64,000 nt of DNA, from positions 317,501-381,500 of the forward strand of contig NZ_FQZA01000002.1 in NCBI RefSeq assembly GCF_900141995.1, written 5' to 3'. Within the stretch, counting starts at the first letter, position 1, and each line of letters opens with the position of its first letter. The notes below the pieces were generated by a model. The model was not told the origin of the DNA. It did no database searches and worked only from the letters and a program-made list of their open reading frames with translations. Origin of the DNA: Palleronia salina (GTDB lineage: Bacteria > Pseudomonadota > Alphaproteobacteria > Rhodobacterales > Rhodobacteraceae). Shown here piece by piece: positions 55,643 to 64,000 of the stretch. The translations under genes were made by a program, and so were the position numbers.

Positions 55643-56607
55643 CCCAGCAGCAGCCCGATCAGCAGGCCGACGATCAGCGGCACGCCGACCAGCCCGCCCA
55701 GGGCCAGCTTGCGGGTCAGGTCGGCGTCCACGATCATCCCGTCATCCTTGGCGCGGTCGCCGAAGCTGCCCTGCGCGCGGGAGGGGTAGTCGACCGGATC
55801 CCACAGGTTGTCGGGACGTCCGCCCGGTTCGTTCCGGTCGGATTTCTGCATTTCGGCCCCGGACGAGGCCAGCTTGCGGTCCAGCCAGTCGGGCAGGAAG
55901 AAGTTGGGCAGGGTCAGCTTCAGCACCGATGTTCCGACGAAGATCTCGCGCGCGTCGGTGTCGATGGCCTTCATCACGCCCCGTGCTGCCACCTCGGGCT
56001 GAAAGATCGGCGGGGCAGGCTGCGGCATGTCTTCCAGCCGGTTGCGCGCCCAGTCGAACTGCGGCGTGTTGATCGCGGGCAGTTGCACCAGCGACAGGAC
56101 GATCGGGGATTTCTCGCGCAGCAGCTCGGAGCGGAGCGACGAGGTGAACCCGTTGATCGCGTGCTTGGCCGCGCAATAGGCCCCCTGGAACGGCACCGGC
56201 CGGTAGGCGAGGCCCGAGCCCACGTTGACGATGTTGCCCCGGTCCATGTGCTCCAGCGCCAGCCGCGTGCCGTTTACCTGGCCGATGAAGGTGACGTCGA
56301 CAATGCGGCGGAACTCATCCGCGGCGACCTTGGGGAAGGGCGAAAAGCTGGTCAGCATCGCGGCATTCACCCAGACCGACGGCTTGCCGAGCTGTTCCAC
56401 CAGCGTTCCCACGGCCTGCGACAGGGCCTCCGCGTCCGAGACATCGGCGCTGGCCGTGGCGACACCGTCCAGCGTCTCCATCTCGGCCAGGCGGTCCTTG
56501 CCCCGCGCGATGGCGCCCACGCGGTAGCCCCGGGCCAGCAGCGCGTCGACGATCGCGCGCCCCACGCCGGCACTGCCGCCGCAGACGATGGCTGTTTTCT
56601 GTGTCAT
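55639..56607 (-). CDS. SDR family oxidoreductase with C-terminal membrane anchor
   Basis: A 322-residue protein. The SDR domain covers about 1-230: IVCGGSAGVGRAIVDALLAR, VNAAMLTSFSPF, Ser in NVGSGLAYRPV and the catalytic YCAAKHAINGFT (YxxxK). The remaining part has a polar linker and a final hydrophobic helix (about 296-322, LALGGLVGVPLIVGLLIGLL), which likely anchors it to the inner membrane. Membrane-tethered SDRs are uncommon in bacteria. Start MTQKTAIVC at 56607; substrate unknown. Confidence 0.9.
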   Translation of the reverse strand: MTQKTAIVCGGSAGVGRAIVDALLARGYRVGAIARGKDRLAEMETLDGVATASADVSDAEALSQAVGTLVEQLGKPSVWVNAAMLTSFSPFPKVAADEFRRIVDVTFIGQVNGTRLALEHMDRGNIVNVGSGLAYRPVPFQGAYCAAKHAINGFTSSLRSELLREKSPIVLSLVQLPAINTPQFDWARNRLEDMPQPAPPIFQPEVAARGVMKAIDTDAREIFVGTSVLKLTLPNFFLPDWLDRKLASSGAEMQKSDRNEPGGRPDNLWDPVDYPSRAQGSFGDRAKDDGMIVDADLTRKLALGGLVGVPLIVGLLIGLLLG

Positions 56608-56672
56608 TGCGCGCGCTCCGGGGTTCGAATGGACGTTTTCGCCCAACCCCGGCCAGCGGGCTTCGTTCCTGC

Positions 56673-57260
56673 TCAGCGCCCCGTGGCGCGATTATAGGCG
56701 GGGCGTTCGCGCATCCGGTCCAGGTAGGCCCGGGCCGCCGTGTTCTCGAGCGGGAACTTCGCCACCATCGCCCAGCCCAGGCAATGGGTGAAGACGATGT
56801 CGGCGATGGTCATGTCCTCGCCCGCGATATAGGCCGTGTCCTCCAGCCGGGTCGCGATGCGGTTCAGGTTGCGCTCGAACTCCCACTTCAGGCTGTCCTT
56901 GATCTCGGGCACGCGCCGCTCTTCGGGCAGGATGAAGCTGTGGCGCGCGGCGCACCACAGCACCGCGTCCATCTCGTCCAGAACCTGCTGCATCACCGCG
57001 TCCTGCCGCGCGCGGTCCAGCGTGCCGGGGCGGGCAGTCAGCTTGTCCTCGCGATCGGCGAGGTAGGACAGGATCGCGGTCGAGTCGGTCACCGACACGC
57101 CGTTGGCCACCAGGACCGGCACCTTGCCCGAGGGGTTCAGCTTTCGCAGCGCGTCGTCATGGGGCGCGACGGGCTTGTGCGCGAAGTCGAGCTCGAGCTC
57201 TTCGAGCAGCCACAGCGGCCGGAAGGCGCGCGTCTTGGGCGATCCGTAGAGTGTCAGCAT
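56673..57260 (-). CDS. Glutathione S-transferase family protein
   Basis: A 195-residue GST: MLTLYGSPKTRAFRPLWLLE at the start, LNPSGKVPVLVANGVSVTDS (cis-Pro and Ser) and the C-terminal helix ADIVFTHCLGWAMVAKF. Its ATG shares a base with the holA stop (TGATG), so it is co-translated with holA at the end of the leuS-lptE-holA operon. Substrate unknown. Confidence 0.9.
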   Translation of the reverse strand: MLTLYGSPKTRAFRPLWLLEELELDFAHKPVAPHDDALRKLNPSGKVPVLVANGVSVTDSTAILSYLADREDKLTARPGTLDRARQDAVMQQVLDEMDAVLWCAARHSFILPEERRVPEIKDSLKWEFERNLNRIATRLEDTAYIAGEDMTIADIVFTHCLGWAMVAKFPLENTAARAYLDRMRERPAYNRATGR

Positions 57261-58282
57261 CAGCGTTTTCCCATCATGGCGAGTCGAATGAAGGCGCGTT
57301 CCAGCAGCGCCGCGGCGGGCGCCCGGGCCGAGGACCGCAGCGCAAGGTCGGTGTCTGTCAGAAGATGCACCGCCTGTTCAAGCCGTGGCGTGCCCCAGTG
57401 CTGGGCCTGCCGCAGCATCGCGTCGCGGCGCGGGCCGTAGACCGGCGGGCGCAGTCGACCGATGCCGGCGCCGGGGCCGCCCGGGTCGGCGGCGGCGGTC
57501 AGAAGCGTGCGGAAATGGCGCTGGGCCGCGATGCACAGCGCCACGGGCTGCGCCCCCTGCGACCAGAGCCGTGCCATCACCGGGCCGATCCGCTCCACGC
57601 GGTTGTCGGCGACGATGGCGACGATCTCGTCCGGGTCGGCCTCGGTCGAGGCGGGCGCGCAGGCGGCTACATCCTGCGGCGACAGGGCCGTCTCGTCGCC
57701 CGACTTGTAAAGCGACAGCTTGTCCAGCAATTGCCGGAAATCGCCCGGGTCCAGCGCGGCGGCCAGGTCGTTCAACGCGGCCTGCGCGTCGGGGTCCACC
57801 CGCGTCAGCCCGGCCTTCGACAGCGCCTCGGCAATGTCCGCGCGGCTCATGGGGTCGTCGTAGACACCGATGCAGGCGGTGGCCTTGTGGCCCTCGAACG
57901 CCTTGCGCAGGGCCGAGCTGGGTTTCTGCGCCTTGGCGGTCACCACCATGTGGGCATCGCCGGGCCGCCAGTCGTCCAGCGCCGCCAGCACGACCTTCGC
58001 CTGGTTGTTCGTCGCATCCTCGACCAGGACGGCGCGGGGGCCGGGGAAGAAGCCCTGCGCCTTCACCGCGTCGGCCAGGGCCGCCTTGTCTCCGGACAGG
58101 TCGGCGGCCTGGAGCCGGGTGATGCGCATTTCCTCCTCGGCATCGGGGCCGGTCAGGTTCGCGATCAGCTCCTGCCGTTTCAGCGCCACGCGCATGGCGT
58201 CGTCGCCGTGGATCAGCGTGCCGGGGCGGTCCGGCGGGGGCTTCGCGATCCAGGCGTTGGCGTCGGCCTTGTTCAGCTTCAA
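57260..58282 (-). CDS. holA: DNA polymerase III subunit delta
   Basis: A 340-residue clamp-loader subunit that opens the beta clamp. The N-terminal part has LIHGDDAMRVALKRQELIA, and MVVTAKAQKPSSALRKAFEG and SLYKSGDETALSPQDV follow. The C-terminal collar domain covers about 215-335 (PVYGPRRDAMLRQAQHW). Length and layout fit HolA. It overlaps lptE by 4 nt at its start (ATGA) and the GST gene by one base at its end. Confidence 0.93.
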   Translation of the reverse strand: MKLNKADANAWIAKPPPDRPGTLIHGDDAMRVALKRQELIANLTGPDAEEEMRITRLQAADLSGDKAALADAVKAQGFFPGPRAVLVEDATNNQAKVVLAALDDWRPGDAHMVVTAKAQKPSSALRKAFEGHKATACIGVYDDPMSRADIAEALSKAGLTRVDPDAQAALNDLAAALDPGDFRQLLDKLSLYKSGDETALSPQDVAACAPASTEADPDEIVAIVADNRVERIGPVMARLWSQGAQPVALCIAAQRHFRTLLTAAADPGGPGAGIGRLRPPVYGPRRDAMLRQAQHWGTPRLEQAVHLLTDTDLALRSSARAPAAALLERAFIRLAMMGKR

Positions 58283-58860
58283 GGCGTCGGCCCGCGCCAG
58301 TCGGGCGCCGTGGCCAGAAGCTCGGCCACCAGCTGGTCGGCGAGGATGGTCATCAATCGCTCGACCGCGTCTTCCTCGGCGACCGCCACGGTGACCGAGT
58401 TGCCGGCGATGGATTGCCGCGCGGCACTGAACACCGGCGCCGAGTACGACGTGAAGTTCTGCACCGACCCGGTGCGGATCGCGGCCCCGGTGCTGCTGTC
58501 CGACAGCCGGTAGCTGAGCGTGCCCTGCAGGCAGATGCGCGTGATCTCCTGGTCGGGCGTGATCCCGAGACCGGTCTCGTTCACGTCGACCTCGGCGGTC
58601 AGGTCATAGGGCGCGGCGCCGTCGACCAGGCCCAGGCGCTGCTGCAATTCCCGGGCCAGGATATAGCCCGGCACGTCGCGCGGCGGGGCGACCTGGATCT
58701 GGCCGTAAAGCCCCCGCGCCACCCCCTGCGGACCGTAGACCGGGGTGAAGCCGCAGGCGGCGACCAGCAGGGGCGCGCAGATCATCAAGGATGGTCTGCC
58801 GAAGAACAGCCCGGCCGTCCTGGCGACGAGATCCCGGATCCTTTGCGCCCCGCGCCCCAT
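58279..58860 (-). CDS. lptE: LPS-assembly lipoprotein LptE
   Basis: Partner of LptD in lipopolysaccharide insertion at the outer membrane. A 193-residue protein. The signal is unusually long if the first ATG is used (MGRGAQRIRDLVARTAGLFF...), ending in LVAACGFTPVYGP, a lipobox followed by the GFxPxYG seen in LptE. The alternative start at 58785 (MICAPLLVAACG) leaves a very short signal. The rest is the alphaproteobacterial LptE/RlpB fold (IQVAPPRDVPGYILARELQQ). One nucleotide after the leuS stop and overlapping holA by 4 nt. Confidence 0.88.
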   Translation of the reverse strand: MGRGAQRIRDLVARTAGLFFGRPSLMICAPLLVAACGFTPVYGPQGVARGLYGQIQVAPPRDVPGYILARELQQRLGLVDGAAPYDLTAEVDVNETGLGITPDQEITRICLQGTLSYRLSDSSTGAAIRTGSVQNFTSYSAPVFSAARQSIAGNSVTVAVAEEDAVERLMTILADQLVAELLATAPDWRGPTP

Positions 58861-58861
58861 G

Positions 58862-61411
58862 TCAGACCACCACGTTCACGATGCGCCCGGGCACGACGAT
58901 CACCTTCTTGGGGCTGCCGCCGTCCAGGGCCTTCTGCACCGCGTGGGTTTCCAGCGCGCGCGCCTCGACCGCGTCCTTGGCCATGTCGCGGGGGACCGTG
59001 ATCTCGGCCCGGCGCTTGCCGTTGATCTGGATCGGCATGGTTACCTCGTCCTCGACCAGCATGGACTCGTCGGCCTGTGGCCACGGAGCGTTGGCGATCA
59101 GGCCTTCGCCGCCCAGCAGGCGCCAGATCTCTTCGCTCAGGTGCGGGGTCATGGGTGCCATGAGCTGCGCCATGGTGCGCGCGGCGCGGACCTGCGCGGC
59201 GCGGCCGGCCTTGGATTTCGACAGCGTGTTGGCGAAGGCATAGAGACGCGCGACGGACGTGTTGAAGCCGAAGCTCTCGATTCCCATGGTCACGTCGTGG
59301 ATGGCCTTGTGCCGCTCGCGCTCGAGCTCTTCGTCGCCGCTGCCGGTCTCGGGCGCGTCGCTGGCGCCCTCGGCGATGCGCCAGACGCGGGCCAGGTGCT
59401 TGCTGGCCGCTTCGGCGCCGGCGGCGGTCCATTCCACGTCACGCTCGGGCGGGCTGTCGGACAGGACGAACCAGCGCGCGGTATCGGCGCCGTACTGGTC
59501 GATGATCTCGACCGGGTCGACCACGTTCTTCTTCGACTTGGACATCTTGGCCGACGGGATGATCTCGACCTTGGTGCCGTCGGCCAGTTTGCCGTCGGTC
59601 ACGTCCGAAGGCAGGTGATAGACCGGCCGGCCGGACGCATCCTTCGTCATGTAGATTTCGTGCGTCACCATGCCTTGCGTGAACAGCGCGTCGAAGGGTT
59701 CGCGCGCCGCGTCGGGCAGGTGGCCGCAATCGTTCATCGCCCGGGCGTAGAAGCGGGCATAGAGCAGGTGCAGGATCGCGTGTTCGACCCCGCCGATATA
59801 CTGGTCCACGTTCATCCAGTACGCGGCCTCGACCGGGTCGGTGGGCGTCGTGGCGCCGGGCGAGGTGAAGCGCGCGAAGTACCACGACGAATCCACGAAG
59901 GTGTCCATCGTGTCGGTCTCGCGCTTGGCGGGCGCGCCGCAGCTGGGGCAGGGCACGTCGCGCCAGGTCGGGTGACGGTCCAGCGGGTTGCCGGGCGTGT
60001 CGAAGCTCACGTCCTCGGGCAGCTTGACCGGCAGGTTCTCCTTCTTCTCCGGCACCACGCCGCAGGCGTCGCAATGGACCACCGGGATCGGGCAGCCCCA
60101 GTAGCGCTGCCGGGACAGGCCCCAGTCGCGCAGGCGGAACTTGGTCACGCCCTGGCCGACGCCATTGGCTTCGCAGAACGCGATTGCCACATCGATGGCC
60201 GCGTCGCCGGTCTGCACCTCGTCGCCGGCGAAACCACGGACGTATTTCACCGGCTGCGACTTCGGCGGAACGTAGGCCTCGCCGCCGTCCTCGGGCGCGG
60301 TGTGGTCGCCCTCGACCGGCTCGAAGGTCGAGGCGACCGGCAGGTCGTACTTGCGCGCGAATTCCAGGTCGCGGGCGTCGTGGGCCGGGCAGCCGAAGAT
60401 CGCGCCGGTGCCGTAATCCATCAGGATGAAGTTCGCGACGTAGACCGGCAGTTCCCACGCCGTGTCGAACGGGTGGCGCACGCGCAGCCCGGTGTCGAAG
60501 CCGCGCTTCTCGGCCTTCTCAAGCTCTTCCTCGGCGGTGCCCATCTTGCGGCACTCGGCGTTGAAGGCGGCGAGCTCGGGATTGTCCTGCTCGAGCTGCT
60601 TGGCCAGCGGGTGGTCGGGCGAGATGCCGACGAAGCTGGCGCCCATCAGCGTGTCTGGCCGCGTGGTATAGACCTCGATCCGGTCGTGGCCGTCCGGCCC
60701 GTCCACCAGCCCGAAGGCGAATTGCAGGCCGCGCGACTTGCCGATCCAGTTCGCCTGCATCGTCTTGACCTTGTCGGGCCAGTTGTCGAGCGTATCCAGC
60801 GCTGCCAGTAGCTCGTCCGAGTAGTCGGAGATGCGGAAGAACCACTGCGTCAGCTCGCGCCGCTCGACCAGCGCGCCCGAGCGCCAGCCGCGCCCGTCCT
60901 CCACCTGCTCGTTCGCCAGAACCGTCATGTCGACCGGGTCCCAGTTCACCACCGCGTTCTTGCGGTAGACCAGGCCCTTTTCCAGGAAATCCAGGAACAT
61001 GGCCTGCTGCTGGCCGTAATACTCGGGGTCGCAGGTGGCGAATTCGCGAGACCAGTCCAGCGACAGGCCCAGACGCGCGAACTGCGCCTTCATGTTGGCG
61101 ATGTTGGCATAGGTCCAGTCGCCGGGATGGATCTTGCGCTCCTGCGCGGCATTCTCGGCCGGCAGTCCGAACGCGTCCCAGCCCATCGGGTGCAGCACCG
61201 CGTGGCCGGTCGCCAGCTTGTAGCGCGCCACCACGTCGCCCATGGCGTAGTTCCGCACGTGGCCGATATGCAGGTTCCCCGACGGGTAGGGAAACATCTC
61301 GAGCACGTAGTATTTCGGCTTGGCGTCATCGCGGCGGGCGGTGAAGGTGCCGGCCTCATCCCACGCCTTTTGCCAGCGGGGCTCGGAGGTCTTGGCGTCG
61401 TAGCGGGGCAT
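58862..61411 (-). CDS. leuS: Leucyl-tRNA synthetase
   Basis: Class I synthetase, 849 residues. Signature [18 protein letters not shown] (HIGH at 48-51), a CP1 editing domain inserted at about 220-420, and the KMSKS loop [14 protein letters not shown]. The C-terminal anticodon-binding and LeuRS extension covers the last 200 residues. Length and order are typical. First gene of the operon leuS-lptE-holA-GST. Divergent from the glycosyltransferase gene across about 155 bases. Confidence 0.98.
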   Translation of the reverse strand: MPRYDAKTSEPRWQKAWDEAGTFTARRDDAKPKYYVLEMFPYPSGNLHIGHVRNYAMGDVVARYKLATGHAVLHPMGWDAFGLPAENAAQERKIHPGDWTYANIANMKAQFARLGLSLDWSREFATCDPEYYGQQQAMFLDFLEKGLVYRKNAVVNWDPVDMTVLANEQVEDGRGWRSGALVERRELTQWFFRISDYSDELLAALDTLDNWPDKVKTMQANWIGKSRGLQFAFGLVDGPDGHDRIEVYTTRPDTLMGASFVGISPDHPLAKQLEQDNPELAAFNAECRKMGTAEEELEKAEKRGFDTGLRVRHPFDTAWELPVYVANFILMDYGTGAIFGCPAHDARDLEFARKYDLPVASTFEPVEGDHTAPEDGGEAYVPPKSQPVKYVRGFAGDEVQTGDAAIDVAIAFCEANGVGQGVTKFRLRDWGLSRQRYWGCPIPVVHCDACGVVPEKKENLPVKLPEDVSFDTPGNPLDRHPTWRDVPCPSCGAPAKRETDTMDTFVDSSWYFARFTSPGATTPTDPVEAAYWMNVDQYIGGVEHAILHLLYARFYARAMNDCGHLPDAAREPFDALFTQGMVTHEIYMTKDASGRPVYHLPSDVTDGKLADGTKVEIIPSAKMSKSKKNVVDPVEIIDQYGADTARWFVLSDSPPERDVEWTAAGAEAASKHLARVWRIAEGASDAPETGSGDEELERERHKAIHDVTMGIESFGFNTSVARLYAFANTLSKSKAGRAAQVRAARTMAQLMAPMTPHLSEEIWRLLGGEGLIANAPWPQADESMLVEDEVTMPIQINGKRRAEITVPRDMAKDAVEARALETHAVQKALDGGSPKKVIVVPGRIVNVVV

Positions 61412-61565
61412 GGCGGCTCTTTGTTCGGGTCGGTCCAGAATGATCGGGTGATTGATATGGGGGGGCGGGCCGAGCGTCCAGCGCCAAGGCGCGGGTTTAC
61501 CCCTTATCAGGCGGGGAAAATCCGGTATGGATCGGGGCAGTCCCAGTGGTCAGCATGATGGTGCG

Positions 61566-62810
61566 ATGGTTTTCCTGTTTCTTCACCAGAATTTCCCGGG
61601 CCAGTTCGCCCATCTCGCGCCCGCGCTGGCGGCCAAGGGGCACCAGGTCTTCGCGCTGAGTTCGCGCTTCACCAAGCCCGACACGTGGCGCGGCGTGCGG
61701 CTGATTCCCTATGCCTATGCCGAGCCGAAGGACCAGAAACTGCACCCGTGGCTCAACACCATGAACCGGGCGGTGGACCGGGGGACCGTGGTGCTGCGCG
61801 CGGCGCTGGCGCTGAAGGCGCGAGGGCTCATGCCCGACGCGATCGTGGCCCATTCCGGCTGGGGCGAGGCGCTGTTCCTGCGCGAGGTCTGGCCGGACGC
61901 CCGCATCGGCATCTTCTGCGAGTTCTTCTATGCCACCGAAGGGGCCGACGTGGATTTCGACCCGGAATTCGCCAATCCGAACGAGCTGGGCCGCGGGCCG
62001 CGCATGATGTTCAAGAACATGGCCATGCGGATGCAGCTGGACCAGGCGGATGCCGGGTTCAGCCCGACCCATTGGCAGGCCGATTCGCACCCGCCCGAGC
62101 TGCGCCAGCGGCTGACGGTGCTGCATGACGGCATCGACACGGACGCGATCCGGCCCGACCCCGAGGTGCGGCTGACGCTCGAGGGCCATGGAAGCTGGAC
62201 GCGGGATGACGAAGTCGTCACCTTCGTCAATCGCAACCTCGAGCCCTATCGCGGCTTCCACGTCTTCATGCGCATCCTGCCCGAGCTCCTGCGCCGCCGT
62301 CCGAAGGCGCAGGTCATCGTGGTGGGCGAGGACGGTCTCAGCTACGGCAGCCCGCCCAAGGAAGGCGGCACCTGGAAGGACAAGATGATCGCCGAGGTGC
62401 GCGGGCGGATTCCCGATGCGGACTGGGCGCGCGTGCACTTCACCGGCCGGGTCGCCCGGGGCGATTTCACCCGGCTGCTGCAGGTGGCGCGTGTGCACCT
62501 GTATCTCACCTATCCGTTCGTGCTCAGCTGGTCCGCGCTCGAGGCGATGGCCTGCGAGGCGGCCATCGTCGCCAGCGACACCGCCCCCGTGCGCGAGGTC
62601 ATGCGCCACGATGAGACGGCGCTGCTGGTGGATTTCTTCGACAGGGAGGGGATGGTCGATGCCATCGACCGCCTGCTGAGCGATCCCGACAAGCGCCGCG
62701 CGATGGGCAAGGCCGCGCGGGCGCACGTTGTCGACAACTACGACCTGAAGCGCGCGTGCCTGCCGAGGCAGTTCGAATGGGTGGACAAGCTGGTGGCGCC
62801 CCGCGACTGA
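61566..62810 (+). CDS. Glycosyltransferase family 4 protein
   Basis: A 414-residue GT-B enzyme. N-terminal half starts MVFLFLHQNFPGQFAHLAPA; NRNLEPYRGFHVFMRILPEL and VVGEDGLSYGSP follow. The C-terminal nucleotide-sugar site has FVLSWSALEAMACEAAIVAS and the EX7E-like APVREVMRHDETALLVDFFD. Acceptor and donor unknown. The leucine-rich start and lack of signal fit a cytosolic or peripheral membrane enzyme. ATG at 61566 removes an upstream non-family stretch. Confidence 0.92.
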   Translation: MVFLFLHQNFPGQFAHLAPALAAKGHQVFALSSRFTKPDTWRGVRLIPYAYAEPKDQKLHPWLNTMNRAVDRGTVVLRAALALKARGLMPDAIVAHSGWGEALFLREVWPDARIGIFCEFFYATEGADVDFDPEFANPNELGRGPRMMFKNMAMRMQLDQADAGFSPTHWQADSHPPELRQRLTVLHDGIDTDAIRPDPEVRLTLEGHGSWTRDDEVVTFVNRNLEPYRGFHVFMRILPELLRRRPKAQVIVVGEDGLSYGSPPKEGGTWKDKMIAEVRGRIPDADWARVHFTGRVARGDFTRLLQVARVHLYLTYPFVLSWSALEAMACEAAIVASDTAPVREVMRHDETALLVDFFDREGMVDAIDRLLSDPDKRRAMGKAARAHVVDNYDLKRACLPRQFEWVDKLVAPRD

Positions 62811-62814
62811 CGCG

Positions 62815-63318
62815 TCAGAGCGCGCCTTCCGCGATGCGTATCTGGCGGGCGCGGGTCAGGATCGCGTCCTCGATCGCGCGGGTGGTCGCGGCGTTCACCG
62901 GGCCAGACCGCGTGGACAGCGCCACGTTCAGCGACCGCGCATCCAGCGCCGGGTCGGTGACGTAGACCGTGCCGCGATAGGCCGCGCCGCCGCCGGGCGG
63001 GCGCCCGTAGCCATAGACCAACACGCCCGAGAAGGGATCCGCGGTCTCGACCGGCATGAAGTCTAGGACCTGCTGCGTGGCGGCCCAGATATACTTGTTC
63101 ACCTCGACCGTGGTGTTTGGATTGTCGGCGTTGGTGAACAGGTCCCAGATCGTCTCGCGCCGTGGGCCGCCCAGCGGCGTGCTTTCGCGCTGGCGCAGGA
63201 TGCTGGCCTGGCGGTCCTGGTTGGGAATCAGGCCGTCGCGGGATTCGCGCGTGCCGCAGGCGGACAGGCTCAGCGCGGCGGCGATCAAACCGCCGATCAC
63301 GAAAAGGGATGATTTCAT
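62815..63318 (-). CDS. DUF3576 lipoprotein
   Basis: A 167-residue lipoprotein with signal MKSSLFVIGGLIAAALSLSA and Cys at the lipobox (LSAC). The mature domain contains TIWDLFTNADNPNTTVEVNK and YIWAATQQVLDFMPVETADP, matching the alphaproteobacterial DUF3576 family. It is commonly found near leuS, as here. Function unknown; location periplasmic face of a membrane. Convergent with the glycosyltransferase gene, 4 nt apart. Confidence 0.9.
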   Translation of the reverse strand: MKSSLFVIGGLIAAALSLSACGTRESRDGLIPNQDRQASILRQRESTPLGGPRRETIWDLFTNADNPNTTVEVNKYIWAATQQVLDFMPVETADPFSGVLVYGYGRPPGGGAAYRGTVYVTDPALDARSLNVALSTRSGPVNAATTRAIEDAILTRARQIRIAEGAL

Positions 63319-63612
63319 AGTGTTCGTCCGCCCCGTCAGACCCATTTCGACCTTGCCTACCCCAGCCGCGCTGCACGGGCAAGAATCGTTGTGCGGCCGT
63401 TCATTCGCGGGCCAGGGCCGTCTTGACACATCCAATGCCTTGCGATGGCTGTAAAAAAAGTAATCGACACGTGAAACCTATGACAGGGCAATGGTGTTAT
63501 CGGTTCAGCAAGGCACATCAGAAAAAATCTGGTTGCCGAACGCTAACCGCCGCCTAGGTGGCATTCCGAAGCCGCGCTCGCGGCCTGAAACTGAAAAGAA
63601 GGGACTACTACT
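63319..63612. other. Non-coding region upstream of two divergent genes
   Basis: About 294 bases without a gene. It is more A+T-rich between 63420 and 63540 (TTGACA at 63423-63428, a run of seven A at 63453-63459, ATCGACACGTGAAA). Promoters for the small secreted gene at 63613 are probably here, but no -10/-35 pair with standard spacing stands out. Confidence 0.4.
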
Positions 63613-63867
63613 ATGAAACGTATTCTGACCGTCATCGCCGCATCCGCAACCCTGGCCGGTGCCACCGCGCCCGCCGCCATGGCCCAAGACGCCGAAGTCA
63701 CCATGCTGACCGGCAAGGTCTTCCGCGCCCTGCGTGACTGCGACATCGATGGCAACATGGTCGACAGCCTGACCATGGCGCAGGTCGCCGGCATCACCAT
63801 CGCGTCCGACGCCGATGACGAATCCGAGAAGTGCCAGCGCATCCGCGCCATCGCGATGGACGAGTAA
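63613..63867 (+). CDS. Small secreted protein, 84 aa
   Basis: Signal peptide MKRILTVIAASATLAGATAP, cleavage probably after AMA (residues 21-24). The about 60-residue mature protein is acidic, with two Cys (RDCDIDG and SEKCQRI) and ends MDE. The pattern LTGKVFRALRDCDIDGNMVD suggests a helix pair. I do not recognise the family. AAGGGACTACTACT lies before the ATG. Tandem TAATAA stops and two terminator hairpins follow, so it is a well-bounded single-gene transcript, possibly highly expressed. Confidence 0.75.
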   Translation: MKRILTVIAASATLAGATAPAAMAQDAEVTMLTGKVFRALRDCDIDGNMVDSLTMAQVAGITIASDADDESEKCQRIRAIAMDE

Positions 63868-63882
63868 TAACGTCCGTCTCGA

Positions 63883-63934
63883 CGGGGCTTCGGCCCCGCT
63901 TGGACAAAGGCCGCCCTTCGAGGCGGCCTTTTTT
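63883..63934 (+). terminator. Tandem terminator hairpins
   Basis: CGGGGC TTCG GCCCCG (63883-63898) is followed by AAAGGCCGCC (63906-63915) pairing with GGCGGCCTTT (63922-63931) and a T-run to 63934. The second is a strong intrinsic terminator. Nothing further is visible to the window end. Confidence 0.85.
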
Positions 63935-64000
63935 CTTGCGACGTGAAGAATTCGCTCCGGGTGGGCCGCGGGACTGTGGCAGGACTGCACCAATCCGGCC

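Noticed and set aside
58745-60811. A 688-codon plus-strand open frame over leuS
   Set aside because: Antisense to leuS; no ribosome site and no domain.

Overview
The window is a high-G+C alphaproteobacterial chromosome segment, almost certainly from the Rhodobacteraceae (roseobacter/Rhodobacter relatives). Pointers are the Rieske petA, dapD/dapE/dapF of the succinylase lysine route, serB<>serC-serA, the leuS-lptE-holA string with a DUF3576 lipoprotein nearby, the DUF2794 and DUF3108 families, glutathione-dependent formaldehyde oxidation and an MbfA-type iron exporter. Genes are dense, mostly short operons with 1-4 nt stop/start overlaps. There is one tRNA (Lys-UUU), no rRNA, no CRISPR array, no insertion sequence and no phage or integrase gene.

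Layout. 0-6.6 kb: 3'-truncated petA, a GST, dapF-mtaB, tRNA-Lys, a DUF4239-like membrane protein, a VOC protein, and pncA with an EamA transporter. 6.7-9.9 kb: trhO, then a GAPDH-arsJ pair that should convert arsenate to 1-arseno-3-phosphoglycerate and export it. 9.9-18.7 kb: rnr, dapE-GNAT, small membrane genes, a CaCA antiporter, dapD, a nuclease-fold lipoprotein and a LOG-family protein. 18.9-27.3 kb: rlmN, an IalB-like secreted protein, serB divergent from serC-serA (two hairpins precede serC, the second with the Shine-Dalgarno in its loop), a phosphoesterase, an unusually small (25 aa) membrane ORF, and asd with a clear terminator. 27.3-31.5 kb: two tiny overlapping ORFs, a beta-carbonic anhydrase, a leucyl aminopeptidase-NlpC/P60 pair.

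31.5-39.8 kb is the accessory and decaying part. It has a Crp-like regulator, then a metal/copper-type cluster (two secreted His/Cys-rich proteins, DUF411, cytochrome c, and a remnant that looks like the start of copC joined to the end of copD). Next comes a redox/cupin cluster around a LysR gene with two in-frame stops and a carboxymuconolactone-decarboxylase gene with a one-base frameshift. Two dyads sharing a CTCATGA core lie in the intergenic spaces and could be operators of the lost LysR.

39.8-64 kb returns to housekeeping and stress genes: DUF2794, an imuB without imuA or dnaE2 (LexA-box-like site upstream), GST, frmA, NYN-domain protein, TetR divergent from mbfA, a pyruvyltransferase, an AEC carrier, fghA-DUF188-HAD, SDR-SDR-GH13, a membrane-anchored SDR, GST-holA-lptE-leuS, a glycosyltransferase, a DUF3576 lipoprotein and a small secreted protein with tandem terminator hairpins.

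A short AGTATTTTC... sequence recurs in three intergenic regions, two copies matching at 19 of 20 positions, with a weaker fourth relative. Family assignments rest on reading the translations and remembered family features; no database search was possible.
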